NCBI GenBank assembly: GCA_027483145.1
Contig: JAIXVG010000434.1
Coordinates: 1-45,799 of the forward strand
Length of the DNA: 45,799 bases
Direction of reading: 5' to 3'
Source of the DNA: Planctomyces sp.
Lineage (GTDB): Bacteria > Planctomycetota > Planctomycetia > Planctomycetales > Planctomycetaceae
Made by a program: the position numbers and the translations under genes. Shown here piece by piece: positions 26,098 to 35,096 of this stretch (its first letter is position 1; each line of letters opens with the position of its first letter). The notes beneath the pieces were generated by a model, which saw only the letters and a program-made list of their open reading frames with translations, made no database searches and was not told the DNA's origin.

Positions 26098-26960
26098 TGT
26101 CAATTCGCCATTTAGCCAGCATTAGCCGGCAATTCAACAGTGAGTGGGTTGCACTAAACGGCGGGCAAGTTTATCTTGAAAAAAGGTGTCAGGAACCTTT
26201 TCAAAGGGTTCAGCTCGATTCATTCGAAGCGTTCTGGAGTCTGCAATCGGCTGAAGTGGCACGCGAGGTTGGGGAACGGCAGACCAGCCGGATCGAACTC
26301 TTACTGAGTGTCGAACATCGTGCGTTTTATCTCAAGCGGCATGGCCGACCACACTGGAAGGAATGGGTCAAGCCACTCTTGCGTCTGACCTGGCCCGTCT
26401 TGGGAGCTATTCCCGAATGGGAAGCGATTGCCCAATTTGAGAAGGCCGGTGTACCGACAATGCGGGGAGTGGCGTGTGGCTGGCAAGGTGGTCGATCGTT
26501 TCTGCTGACCGAGTCGCTCGAAGGTTACACCCGGGCCGATCACTGGCTGGAACAGGCGAAAAGCCGCGAGCAGCGAAACAAGTTGGTGGTTCAAGTGGCG
26601 GCTATCGTTGCGCGGATGCACTTAAATGGGTTGCATCATCAAGACCTCTACCTGTGCCACCTTTTACTGAAGTGGGGAGCAGACCGTAATGCTTGCGATA
26701 CTCGCCTGATTGATCTGGGGCGTGTACGAAAACATGGCCGACTACCACTGCGGTGGCGAATCAAAGACCTGGCTCAGTTATATTACTCGTGCCGTGGATT
26801 GCTTTCAGCGGTGGAGATGCTGCGATTCTGGCGAAGATACTGGAACGAATCGGGCGTCAGCAGGTCCCCATCGATCAAGCGAAGGGAACGCCGACTGATT
26901 GCCCGGATTGCCGCCAAGGCTAGCCGAATTGATCGGCACACTCGCAAGAATGACTTGTGA
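26097..26960 (+). CDS. InaA/WaaP-type lipopolysaccharide kinase
   Basis: A 287-residue protein of the Kdo/WaaP kinase superfamily, which phosphorylates LPS core sugars with ATP. The key part is the catalytic loop GLHHQDLYLCHLLL (usual form HRDLY.CHF), followed by RLIDLGRVRKHGRLPLRWRIKDLAQLYYS, whose Asp takes the place of the kinase DFG Asp. The N-terminus has FYLKRHGRPHW and WEAIAQFEKAGVPT, also typical. It begins at TAATG, sharing a base with the previous stop, so it is translationally coupled to the glycosyltransferase. Core phosphorylation usually stiffens the outer membrane by allowing divalent-cation bridges. Confidence 0.88.
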   Translation: MSIRHLASISRQFNSEWVALNGGQVYLEKRCQEPFQRVQLDSFEAFWSLQSAEVAREVGERQTSRIELLLSVEHRAFYLKRHGRPHWKEWVKPLLRLTWPVLGAIPEWEAIAQFEKAGVPTMRGVACGWQGGRSFLLTESLEGYTRADHWLEQAKSREQRNKLVVQVAAIVARMHLNGLHHQDLYLCHLLLKWGADRNACDTRLIDLGRVRKHGRLPLRWRIKDLAQLYYSCRGLLSAVEMLRFWRRYWNESGVSRSPSIKRRERRLIARIAAKASRIDRHTRKNDL

Positions 26961-27042
26961 GGTGGATTACCACGCCCAACCACGAGCTTTGAGAATTGTC
27001 CTGTTTCGAAGCCCTCAGCTTCTGCGATCAACAGATCGCGGC

Positions 27043-27711
27043 TTATAGCACGCCGTATTTTTCGTAGGCAGCGGTTGCCTTCATTCCCGCGCGAATGGCA
27101 TCGCGGGTAATGTTCTCGGCGTGAACTTTGTTCCAGGCCTTTTCGATGGCGATGGCTTCGACCTCTTGCGGCACGACCACAACACCATCTTCATCGGCGA
27201 ATACCAAGTCCCCGGGCGAGAATTTGACTCCATCGATCTCAACTGGGACATCGATGTTGATCACGCGCTGGCGGTTCTGGCTGTCGTAAACGCAGGTTCC
27301 GCGAGCGTAGACCGAAAATCCAATGTCTCGAATCTTGGCGACGTCCCGAATCGCCCCGTCGATGATGGCACCCAGGCAACCACTGTTTTTGGCGGCAGTT
27401 GTTAACAACTCGCCCCAAATGCCCGACCGCATTGAACCGCCAGCCGCAGCGATCAGTACGCTCTCTTCGCCACAGCCATCAACGGCGTCGAGTTCTAGCT
27501 CGTAAGGTTTGGGGTCTTTATGGGCCATGTCGGCCCACAGCGTCGTTTTGCACCGTCCTACCAGTAAACCGGGAGTTGCCAAAGAGGGCAGCGAAATCCG
27601 GGGGGACTGGTGCGTGTAGCCAATTGAATCGAGCGCATCGGCGACAACTGCGGCATATAGAGTTTCTCGCAGTTGCTCTAGAGAAATCCTAGTTCTTGCA
27701 TTCGTTTGCAT
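27043..27711 (-). CDS. RraA-family protein (4-hydroxy-4-methyl-2-oxoglutarate aldolase-like)
   Basis: A 222-residue protein with the RraA/HMG aldolase fold. Motifs are IAAAGGSMRSGIWGELLTTA, GAIIDGAIRDVAKI (with the Arg-Asp pair that binds substrate and metal in aldolases), FSVYARGTCVYD, and FADEDGVVVVPQEV near the end. Family members are class II pyruvate aldolases, oxaloacetate decarboxylases or, in E. coli, the RNase E inhibitor RraA. The retained residues favour an enzyme. The ATG at 27711 has AAGGAT eight bases upstream. It is divergent from an MlrC/M81 gene with 246 bp between. Confidence 0.88.
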   Translation of the reverse strand: MQTNARTRISLEQLRETLYAAVVADALDSIGYTHQSPRISLPSLATPGLLVGRCKTTLWADMAHKDPKPYELELDAVDGCGEESVLIAAAGGSMRSGIWGELLTTAAKNSGCLGAIIDGAIRDVAKIRDIGFSVYARGTCVYDSQNRQRVINIDVPVEIDGVKFSPGDLVFADEDGVVVVPQEVEAIAIEKAWNKVHAENITRDAIRAGMKATAAYEKYGVL

Positions 27712-27957
27712 CAGGTTTATCCTTGTGCTGGGGGAAGCAGGATTTCAACCCAAAGCTCAACCTCTGTCCAGCTTGGGACGCGAGACCATTAGAAAGTCGG
27801 AATAAGCCTCTAGTTTGGCGAGCCTCGAATACTGGTTAATCTTAGGAGGTAGAAGAATCGTACAGGCCCCACCTCGTTCAGCTTCACCGCCTTCGCCAGT
27901 AAGTTCGCTTCCGCTACTCGTGACGCTCACGATCGAAATCAGCAGAAAGTAAGAAAA

Positions 27958-29514
27958 ATGCCGAGAATCGGAATCATCGGTCTGTCGCAGGAATCAAACA
28001 CGTTTCTGTCGAAGCCCACGACCTACGAGCATTTTGCGAACGAAATGCTGGTTGAGGGGGAAGAACTGACCTCCGAGTACGCGGGGACTCATCACGAGAT
28101 CGCTGGTTTTTTGAGCGAGCTCGAAGCCCAGGGGGCCGAGACTGTTCCGATTTTTATGACGAAGGCCTTGCCGTTTGGCACGATCGTCCCCGAAGCCTAC
28201 ACGAAAATCGAAGATCGGCTGCTGCACTGTTTGAAGCATGCAGGTAAGTTAGATGGCCTTTTGCTGGCACCCCACGGGGCTACTGTTAGTGCTAACTTTC
28301 CCGATGCCGATGGACGTTGGATGGAGCAGGTTCGCGGAGTGGTTGGCCCCAATGTTCCGGTTGTGGCAACGCTCGACCCGCATGCCAATTTGTCTCAGTT
28401 GATGGTCGACTCGGTCGATGCCCTGGCAGGCTACCGCACCAATCCCCATATCGATCAGGCTGCATGTGGTGTCGAAGCCGCCAAGATGCTGCTGGGTCAT
28501 TTGAGGGGCGACTGGAAATTGACTCAGGCGGCCAGCTTTCCGCCGGTCGCAATCAACATAGAGCGTCAATGCACAAATGAGCACCCGCTGGTCGAAGTGC
28601 TGGCTCATTTTGACCGAGTGCGCAAGCTTCCTCAGGTGATTTCAGCCAGCCTGATGCTGGGATTCCCCTATGCGGACGTCGCTGAGATGGGGTCGGCTGC
28701 TGTCGTGGTTACCAATGGCAGCAGGTCGCTTGCACAAGATTTATCGAATGAACTGGGACAGGTAATTTGGGACTACCGTGAGCCGCTGCGTGGACAGTTC
28801 ATTACGGTTCCGGAAGGGGTCGCGATGGCGAGCAGTATGCCGGGCCCCGTTTGTCTATTGGATATGGGAGACAATGTCGGCGGTGGATCTCCGGGTGATG
28901 GAACATTACTGGCGATCGAACTGCAACGAGTGGCCGAAGCTCCAGCGTTTGTCTGTATTTATGATCCTGAAGCCGTGGCGAAGTGCGCGGCCGCCGGTGT
29001 GGGGAATGCGCTGACGCTTGCAGTTGGTGGCAAGACCGACAACCTGCATGGAAGTCCGCTGGTCGATCAGTTTACTGTCAAGCAAGTATTTGACGGTAAG
29101 TTCCAGGAGCATGAACCTCGGCATGGAGGCCAGAAAGACTTCGATATGGGTCTGACAGCGGTCATCCAAACGGCGAGGGGGCTGACAGTGATGATCACTT
29201 CCGAGCGAGTGGTCCCAGTCTCATTGCAGCAATTGTTAGCATTTGGAATCGATCCCAAGCAATTCCAGTACATTGTGGCGAAGGGGGTGAACGCTCCACT
29301 CGCGGCCTATAAACCAGTCTGCCCCAGCATTGTGCGGGTGAATACATCAGGGGTTACGGTAGCCGATATGACCCTCTTGAATTTCCGACACCGCCGTAAG
29401 CCGATGTATCCGTTTGAGCTCAATACCTATTGGGCTGCCCCATCAACTGGTCGCGGTCGGGACCGAACTGCCGGAACGCAAGTGAAGCATGTCCCTTTGG
29501 CCCCGCATGAATAG
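27958..29514 (+). CDS. MlrC-type M81-family metallopeptidase
   Basis: A 518-residue protein of the MlrC family, named after the last enzyme of microcystin breakdown in Sphingomonas. The N-terminal domain (about 1-290) opens IGIIGLSQESNTFL and carries LLLAPHGATVSANFPDADG, ATLDPHANLS and GYRTNPHIDQAACG, with the His and Asp residues that bind zinc in the family. The C-terminal domain has LLDMGDNVGGGSPGDGT and RVVPVSLQQLLAFGIDP. Most members are far from microcystin users and their substrates are unknown. A cytoplasmic hydrolase acting on an amide or peptide fits best. Divergent from RraA. Confidence 0.9.
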   Translation: MPRIGIIGLSQESNTFLSKPTTYEHFANEMLVEGEELTSEYAGTHHEIAGFLSELEAQGAETVPIFMTKALPFGTIVPEAYTKIEDRLLHCLKHAGKLDGLLLAPHGATVSANFPDADGRWMEQVRGVVGPNVPVVATLDPHANLSQLMVDSVDALAGYRTNPHIDQAACGVEAAKMLLGHLRGDWKLTQAASFPPVAINIERQCTNEHPLVEVLAHFDRVRKLPQVISASLMLGFPYADVAEMGSAAVVVTNGSRSLAQDLSNELGQVIWDYREPLRGQFITVPEGVAMASSMPGPVCLLDMGDNVGGGSPGDGTLLAIELQRVAEAPAFVCIYDPEAVAKCAAAGVGNALTLAVGGKTDNLHGSPLVDQFTVKQVFDGKFQEHEPRHGGQKDFDMGLTAVIQTARGLTVMITSERVVPVSLQQLLAFGIDPKQFQYIVAKGVNAPLAAYKPVCPSIVRVNTSGVTVADMTLLNFRHRRKPMYPFELNTYWAAPSTGRGRDRTAGTQVKHVPLAPHE

Positions 29515-29580
29515 CGCGTAACGAGTCGTTGTGATGCCGCATTGCAATTTGAAACACTGCCACATGCTGGGACGTTTTGT

Positions 29581-30303
29581 TTAGTTGCTGTTGATTGCAG
29601 GCCTGGCCCGTTGAAACGCTTTGTTGATCTGGGCGTAGCGCAGTTGGGCAATTGGGAGCAAATGTGTTGACGGCGTTTGTGCCAGACTGCGAATCGCGCG
29701 GCGTAGTGCGCCGCGCATCCCCCGATATCGGCCCAGTTGCGAGAAGACCTCGGCCATATTAAGCCAGTCTTTGCCCGCACCCAACTGGTCATTAAGCTGC
29801 CGGTGAAGCTGGCTGGCCTGGTAGAGGAGTCGCAGGCCCGTCTTGGGTCGCCGGTTTGCTGCAGCAAGCAGCCCACGGGATCCAAAGGCGTTTGCTTGCT
29901 CGATCGGGGTGGCAGCATCTTCAATGACGGCTGCGGTGCTGATCAACTCTTTGGCCAGGTCGAATTCGCCGCAAGAGAAGGCGTCGTTGGCAAGAGCTTC
30001 AAGATCGGCCGAGTCGCTGCTTATTTGAAGATTGACGACCCGCTGTTGAAACCGTCTGGCCATGTCGAATTCGCCCAGTTCGCGATAGACGACAGCCAGA
30101 TCGCTCAAAACAACAACTTGAGCGTCAAGCTCATTGCTGGCAGTGGCCAGATCAAAGGCGGCCATCAGGTGTCTGATCGCAAAGGAGGGCTGATCGCTCA
30201 AAATGGCGCTTCGACCAGCCTCTAATAAGTCACAAAGGGTTTGGCCACGGCTGGTTGGCGAAATTGCCGAGGCAGGGAAACCGGATGAGGAGTCGCTAGT
30301 CAT
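29581..30303 (-). CDS. TPR-type helical repeat protein
   Basis: About 240 residues, nearly all helical. Recognisable tetratricopeptide-like units include VVLSDLAVVYRELGEFDMAR (about residues 64-83), a related pair near 100-125, and DWLNMAEVFSQLGRYRGMRG (about 193-212). Such proteins are scaffolds for protein contacts; no partner or enzyme domain is visible. The ATG at 30303 (a GTG lies directly before it) has GAAAGG upstream. No signal peptide, so it is probably cytoplasmic. The leader at 30307-30525 contains a small CTCTC/GAGAG hairpin. Confidence 0.72.
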   Translation of the reverse strand: MTSDSSSGFPASAISPTSRGQTLCDLLEAGRSAILSDQPSFAIRHLMAAFDLATASNELDAQVVVLSDLAVVYRELGEFDMARRFQQRVVNLQISSDSADLEALANDAFSCGEFDLAKELISTAAVIEDAATPIEQANAFGSRGLLAAANRRPKTGLRLLYQASQLHRQLNDQLGAGKDWLNMAEVFSQLGRYRGMRGALRRAIRSLAQTPSTHLLPIAQLRYAQINKAFQRARPAINSN

Positions 30304-30525
30304 CACTCGAGCCTTTCGATGTGGATTGGGCCATCATCAACTAGCGAGCGAAATTGCGGGGTAAACCTCTCGGAATCTGAGAGATGAATCCGTCGACAAT
30401 CGTGCGACCTGAGAGAGTCCCAAGATACGCAATTTGCCGATTTTGTCAATTCTGACGACCAGAAATTAAATTGGGCTAGAACAACTGCCCGTACCTGGGC
30501 TGCTTTATGGGCCGAGTTTTGGGGC

Positions 30526-32175
30526 CTATTTGCCGGCGAACTTGCTGTAGACACCCCAAATACCACCGACAAGCATCCCGATCGATGATAGGGCGAGGAA
30601 GACATCCCATATTGCGGACGGCCTGAGTCGCGGGTCGGTTTTGGTGTACCGGAAGTAAAGGGCAGCTCCCGCCAGCATCGGCAGCATCAGGGCTTGAGAG
30701 ATGCCCGACACCAAAATGAGGGTGACCGGGTTAGCCCCTGTCAAGAACATCATTAGGCACAGTAGCGGAAGGAGTACACTAACCACCAAAAGCCATCGCT
30801 CGTCTGATTTTGCACCAGCCCGTTTGACGCCTCGAAAAAGGCGGGTTGCGTCAACGATGGTGCGGGCATGTCCGGCGCAAGCAATCAAGTATGTCGAGTA
30901 CAAAACGGCAATGGCTCCAAACAGGAAGATCCACCGGGCACTGGGTCCGAAAATGGGGACATAGGCCGTCGCCAGCGTGCTAACCATCCGCACGCTGTCG
31001 GGATCGCGACCTTCACTGTAGAGGACTGCCACTCCCATCAAAAAGAAGGCGATGGTTGCCACCGTGTAGATCACCATTGAAGCGAGGGCATCGCACATCA
31101 TCACCCGAATCCAACCAGCTGCACGGTTGGCCCAGGCATCGGACTGTTCTTTGGGGCCGGTCGCCTGAGCGTAGCCCTTTTCAAGGCACCAGTAGGGGTA
31201 GGCAATTAGCTCGGTTGCACCAACACCAATAATGCCAAAGGTAGCAAACGCGGTTGTGAGCGGGCTGACGCCATCCTCGGGATCGGGGAGAGAGAATGAC
31301 AACCCGCGCCATATCTCGGCTGCGGAGATAGACCATTGTTCCGTCAATTGTAGTCCAACGACGTTGCTAACAGTGACAAACGTGAATCCAACAACCAGGA
31401 ATGTCGAGATGTGCTGAATCAGCGAGTAGCGACCGATCCATAACAGGGCCGAGGTACCAAATCCAAATGCGATGGCCCACAGTCGATCGTCCGTAGTGGT
31501 CGGTTCCACGATTTTTCGACCAGCGGTCACGTCAGCCAGGCGAGTTGCACCTTCTTCGCCCGCGGCAGCGAGTTCTGCTCGCGTGATTTCCTGCCCACGC
31601 TGAATTCTTGCCTGCGAAAGAGCGGAGAGTTTTGACCACTCTGTTTTGCTTCCAGCGAGATCATTTTCCCACTTTACGAATCGCTTGATATCGGATTCGG
31701 CAGGGAGGGAAACCATGCGAGCATAGTCGCCAGTGATCGGGAGCGAAATGGCCATTGCCTGACCGACGCCGCCAACGATGCCACCCAGCTGTCCAACACT
31801 GGCAGCCATCATGAGGACCCAGTACCAGATGAGCCAGTTAACGCGCCAGCGTGGCCCTGGGACGGAATTGAGCGCCTCGAGGGTTGGAACCCCTTCGCTG
31901 ACGGTGTAGCGTCCCAATTCGACTTGGACGAAGACCTTGATCAGGCAACCAATCAGAATCAGCCACAACAAGCTGATGCCAGACTGAGCACCAGTTTTGG
32001 TGGTTCCAATCAATTCCCCCGAGCCGACGACACTTCCTGCAATGATGAGGCCCGGGCCCAGCTTTCCCAGAATGTCCCAAAGCCGCGTTGGCGGCTCTTC
32101 AATGAGTGAAGGGGGAACCGTTTGGTTAATGGCAGGTTCTTCAAGGAATGCGTCGACGGGCGTTTGGGAGTTCAA
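30526..32175 (-). CDS. Atypical Nramp-like transporter with large loop insert
   Basis: A 549-residue membrane protein starting at TTG. It has the Nramp layout of about 11 hydrophobic helices, opening LGPGLIIAGSVVGSGE (about residues 39-54). Classical Nramp proteins have DPGN in helix 1 and a Met-Pro-His in helix 6 to bind Mn2+/Fe2+. Here helix 1 has GSVVGSGE and helix 6 has GVGATELIAYPYW, so those ligands are missing. A hydrophilic insert at about residues 146-229 separates two helices that normally have a short loop. The name follows the fold; the transported ion may differ from Mn/Fe. It overlaps no neighbour and seems to be a single gene. Confidence 0.82.
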   Translation of the reverse strand: MNSQTPVDAFLEEPAINQTVPPSLIEEPPTRLWDILGKLGPGLIIAGSVVGSGELIGTTKTGAQSGISLLWLILIGCLIKVFVQVELGRYTVSEGVPTLEALNSVPGPRWRVNWLIWYWVLMMAASVGQLGGIVGGVGQAMAISLPITGDYARMVSLPAESDIKRFVKWENDLAGSKTEWSKLSALSQARIQRGQEITRAELAAAGEEGATRLADVTAGRKIVEPTTTDDRLWAIAFGFGTSALLWIGRYSLIQHISTFLVVGFTFVTVSNVVGLQLTEQWSISAAEIWRGLSFSLPDPEDGVSPLTTAFATFGIIGVGATELIAYPYWCLEKGYAQATGPKEQSDAWANRAAGWIRVMMCDALASMVIYTVATIAFFLMGVAVLYSEGRDPDSVRMVSTLATAYVPIFGPSARWIFLFGAIAVLYSTYLIACAGHARTIVDATRLFRGVKRAGAKSDERWLLVVSVLLPLLCLMMFLTGANPVTLILVSGISQALMLPMLAGAALYFRYTKTDPRLRPSAIWDVFLALSSIGMLVGGIWGVYSKFAGK

Positions 32176-32477
32176 TTGACTTACTTTGTTCTGCGTCTTG
32201 AAGTGCGGTTGATTGGATTAGGGCGAAGGGGAGAAAAGGCAGATCGGTCTCTGCAAGGCAATCAAGTCTTGCTATGGGAAATTGATCAATGGCTGTTTAG
32301 TCGGGCGTGCCGGAAGAGGAGTATCGAGGAGCAGGGGCGTTCCAATCGCAACGGGCCGTTCTGCTTTGTATGGAACTGACCTATGTGCTGCCGCAATGAG
32401 ATGAGTGTCGAGATTCGACAGCAAACAGAGTTCGAGAAAGAAGACTTCGAGAGGAGGAGGGTCAAATCGCGGCCTGC
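32176..32477. other. Short intergenic region
   Basis: Upstream of the Nramp-like gene and downstream of the two-TM protein gene (both leftward). No gene. A 5-bp hairpin GTCGA/TCGAC lies near 32407-32419; nothing else recognised. Confidence 0.35.
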
Positions 32478-32975
32478 TTACATCGGGAACTGGGCCAGTT
32501 GCCGAAAGAGTGTTCGTAGTTCGCTGTGATGCCTGAGGGAACCCACAACAGAGTAATGGTCGAGACCCATGCCACGGATCTTGCGAACGAGTTGGGGGAA
32601 CAGCTCGCGGTTGAACAACTGGCGCTGCCTGTATTCAACCCAGGCGATTGAGAGAAACATCGAAAGCAGTCCCAGGCCAAAGTAGAGATACCAGCCAGGG
32701 AGTCCGATACCAGACATCGCTTCGGTCAGCGAACAGATTCCAAACCAGACGAGAATCGCAGTCGAGGCGGGGAGGTAACAAAGGGCTGCAAGCCGCTCAT
32801 TCATCTGGACGAGCATGCCATACAGGACTGGATGCTCGATCGGATCGGCATGGCCAAGAGCCTGAGACGCCTCGCATTGCAATTCGCCGTTTCGCCGCGT
32901 CACTAAGATGGACTCCCCTTCTTCGGGGAGATAGTCGACGAGATACTCGAGCTCTTCGAAGGGAGTGTCGGGCAT
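32478..32975 (-). CDS. Two-helix membrane protein, function unknown
   Basis: A 165-residue product. The first 60 residues are acidic and soluble (FEELEYLVDYLPEEGESIL). Two membrane helices follow at about residues 63-83 and 92-111, and then a basic C-terminal tail (RQRQLFNRELFPQLVRKIRG). The charge pattern places both ends in the cytoplasm. No family is recognised. Coding status is supported by a sensible membrane topology and a gap-free fit between the Nramp-like gene and threonine synthase, all on the minus strand. The start has only a weak ribosome site (GGAC). Confidence 0.68.
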   Translation of the reverse strand: MPDTPFEELEYLVDYLPEEGESILVTRRNGELQCEASQALGHADPIEHPVLYGMLVQMNERLAALCYLPASTAILVWFGICSLTEAMSGIGLPGWYLYFGLGLLSMFLSIAWVEYRQRQLFNRELFPQLVRKIRGMGLDHYSVVGSLRHHSELRTLFRQLAQFPM

Positions 32976-33053
32976 GGGACGTCCACAGCGTAAACCGGAG
33001 AATGGATCGCCATCCGGTCGTAAGATTTACGCCGGATTTAACGTGCCTACAGT

Positions 33054-34517
33054 TTACCGGAAGCTTTCAAGAACATCCATAATTCGTGCGAGTTCATTTT
33101 CGACGATGGTCGGCTTATTGCCAAACTCGGTGGTGGTAACACCATGCGGAAGGAGTTTTTTCTCCATAAGTCCCGGATCAGCCGAGTGATACGCCACGGT
33201 AGCGTCGGGGTCTTTGAGCTGGTGCCCAGTCAAAATGCAGACGACCCGGTCGGATGGAGCAATGATCCCTTCCCGCCGAAGTAGTCGGGCACCGGCGACG
33301 CTGGCTGCACTGGCAGGCTCGCAGCCAAAGCCACCCGCACCCACTTGAGCCTTTGCGTCCAGAATTTCCTGGTCAGAAACTTCCCGCACGACGCCATCGC
33401 AGAAATCGAGTGCCCTCAAGCACTTCTTGAGGTTCACGGGGCGATTGATTTCAATCGCGGAAGCAAGCGTATCGGCCCGGCGATTGGCCGAATCCATCTC
33501 TTGGTAGAAGCCATTAATTGATCCCGGATCGGTTGCTCCACCGTTCCAACGGACTTTTTGGTGTTCGTACAGTTGATAGAGCGTATTGGCACCAGCTGCG
33601 TTGATCACGGCCAACCGTGGAACACGCTTAATGAGGCCGAGTTCCTTCAGTTCCATAAAGGCCTTGCCGAACGAACTCGAGTTGCCGAGGTTTCCCCCTG
33701 GGACGACAATCCAATCGGGTGGCTCCCAGGCCATTGCCTCAAGGACGCGATACATGATTGTCTTCTGCCCTTCGAGCCGAAAGGGGTTCACGCTGTTGCA
33801 CAGGTAAATCCCTTTCTCGACAGAAACTTCGCGGACGCGCTCGAGGGCATCATCAAAATCGCCCATAATCTGCAGTGTTTTGGCATCGTAATCGAGGGCT
33901 TGCGACAGTTTGCCATACGCGATTTTCCCACTGCCGACGAATACGACGCAGCGAAAAACGTTGGTCGTGCTGGCATAAATGGCAAGGGAAGCGCTGGTGT
34001 TTCCGGTGGAGGCACAGGCTGCCATTGAAGCGCCAACCATCTTGGCGTGCGTGGCTGCAGCGGTCATGCCGTTGTCTTTGAAACTGCCAGAAGGGTTCAA
34101 GCCTTCGTACTGCAGAAAGAGCCGATCGGCGTTCATCCCGACGTACTTGCCAACCATCGCAGCGTTTTGCAGAACCGTCTGCCCTTCGCCGATGGTGATG
34201 ATCGCCTTTTCAGGGGCAAATGGAAGCAGGTTACGGAATCGCCAAACGCCGGAGAAGTCGAGAGGGTTGCCACGATTGGACCACCGCTTCTCGAACCAGT
34301 TGAGCCGGTTTGGAACGTCCAGCCGGTTCCAGTCGTAGCGAACATCAAGCAGCCCCCCGCACGTGCGGCACGCTGTGAGAGTATCGTCGACGGAATAGGT
34401 AGCTCCGCAGGTCGGCTCGATGCACTTTTGAAACGCGGAGTCCTTGAACTGGCTTCGTTCGCCAGAGGATTTCCGCCCTGAGAGAGCCGACTGGATTCGT
34501 CCAAGCAAAGTTGACAT
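33054..34517 (-). CDS. thrC: Threonine synthase
   Basis: A 487-residue PLP enzyme that turns O-phospho-L-homoserine into L-threonine. The N-terminus has a four-Cys zinc-ribbon-like part ([12 protein letters not shown]...CRTCGG), as in the plant/archaeal-like class. The PLP Lys is in [15 protein letters not shown], followed by [17 protein letters not shown] and the phosphate-binding [35 protein letters not shown] and [11 protein letters not shown] complete the family pattern. The class is shorter at the N-terminus in many bacteria; the extra 35 residues before the Cys motif are unremarkable. It is isolated from other threonine genes. Confidence 0.93.
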   Translation of the reverse strand: MSTLLGRIQSALSGRKSSGERSQFKDSAFQKCIEPTCGATYSVDDTLTACRTCGGLLDVRYDWNRLDVPNRLNWFEKRWSNRGNPLDFSGVWRFRNLLPFAPEKAIITIGEGQTVLQNAAMVGKYVGMNADRLFLQYEGLNPSGSFKDNGMTAAATHAKMVGASMAACASTGNTSASLAIYASTTNVFRCVVFVGSGKIAYGKLSQALDYDAKTLQIMGDFDDALERVREVSVEKGIYLCNSVNPFRLEGQKTIMYRVLEAMAWEPPDWIVVPGGNLGNSSSFGKAFMELKELGLIKRVPRLAVINAAGANTLYQLYEHQKVRWNGGATDPGSINGFYQEMDSANRRADTLASAIEINRPVNLKKCLRALDFCDGVVREVSDQEILDAKAQVGAGGFGCEPASAASVAGARLLRREGIIAPSDRVVCILTGHQLKDPDATVAYHSADPGLMEKKLLPHGVTTTEFGNKPTIVENELARIMDVLESFR

Positions 34518-35096
34518 CGAGGGTGTTCAGGCTTCTGAAGTGAATGAGAATTCGGTCAGTCGATATCGTTTCGTCGCGTTTTTGCGGTGATCGTCTGGAG
34601 GAGCGGTCGTTCTGCAACTCTGGATTGTTGCGGGATAACCAAACCCTCGCTTGGAGTTTAGCTTGCGGGAAACCCAACCCTCCAGAGACTTTCGCAAAAC
34701 GGCGGAAAAACAAACAGACTATAGGGGCCGTCGCTCGTGCGGCAGGGTGCACCCGAAAGATCGTGGGTGCGCTCGGGCTTTTATTTAACGCTCAATGGAC
34801 AGAATTCCGGAGTCTCGCTGGATTGCTACTGGTCAATTGGCCACAATTCTGAGGGATTAGGGTCGGTGATGACGATTTTGAGCTCTGTTCCCGCGTCTCT
34901 TGGCCGTTTTCTCTGGCTGGTATCTCCAAAACAGTGGACTTCGGAACGGGAATTGGCTGTCGAGCGTTCGCTTCGTCAGCTTCTAAAGCATTATCCAGCA
35001 ATAAGTAAAGTCGATTAATCGCAAGCTGCCCGAAGGTTTGCCGCAGGGTGGCCGGGGGAGTTCGGGTGACCCGTCTCCTGCGGGGAAGGTTCGGTT
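34518..35096. other. Divergent promoter region with hairpin
   Basis: Between thrC (leftward) and the REC-ATPase gene (rightward). It holds a possible small gene (34869-35018), a 10-bp palindrome GGGTGCACCC (34745-34754), and an overlapping hairpin GCACCC (34749-34754)/GGGTGC (34765-34770). Seen from thrC, this hairpin lies about 230 bp upstream of its start. Confidence 0.4.
34869..35018 (+). CDS. Possible small protein, 49 residues
   Basis: Frame of 49 codons from ATG, with GGATTAGGG 5-13 bases upstream. The first part is hydrophobic (ILSSVPASLGRFLWLV), the rest charged and helical (SERELAVERSLRQLLKHYP). It ends 78 bp before the REC-ATPase gene on the same strand and could lead that operon. 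No family is known; it may be chance. Confidence 0.3.
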   Translation: MTILSSVPASLGRFLWLVSPKQWTSERELAVERSLRQLLKHYPAISKVD

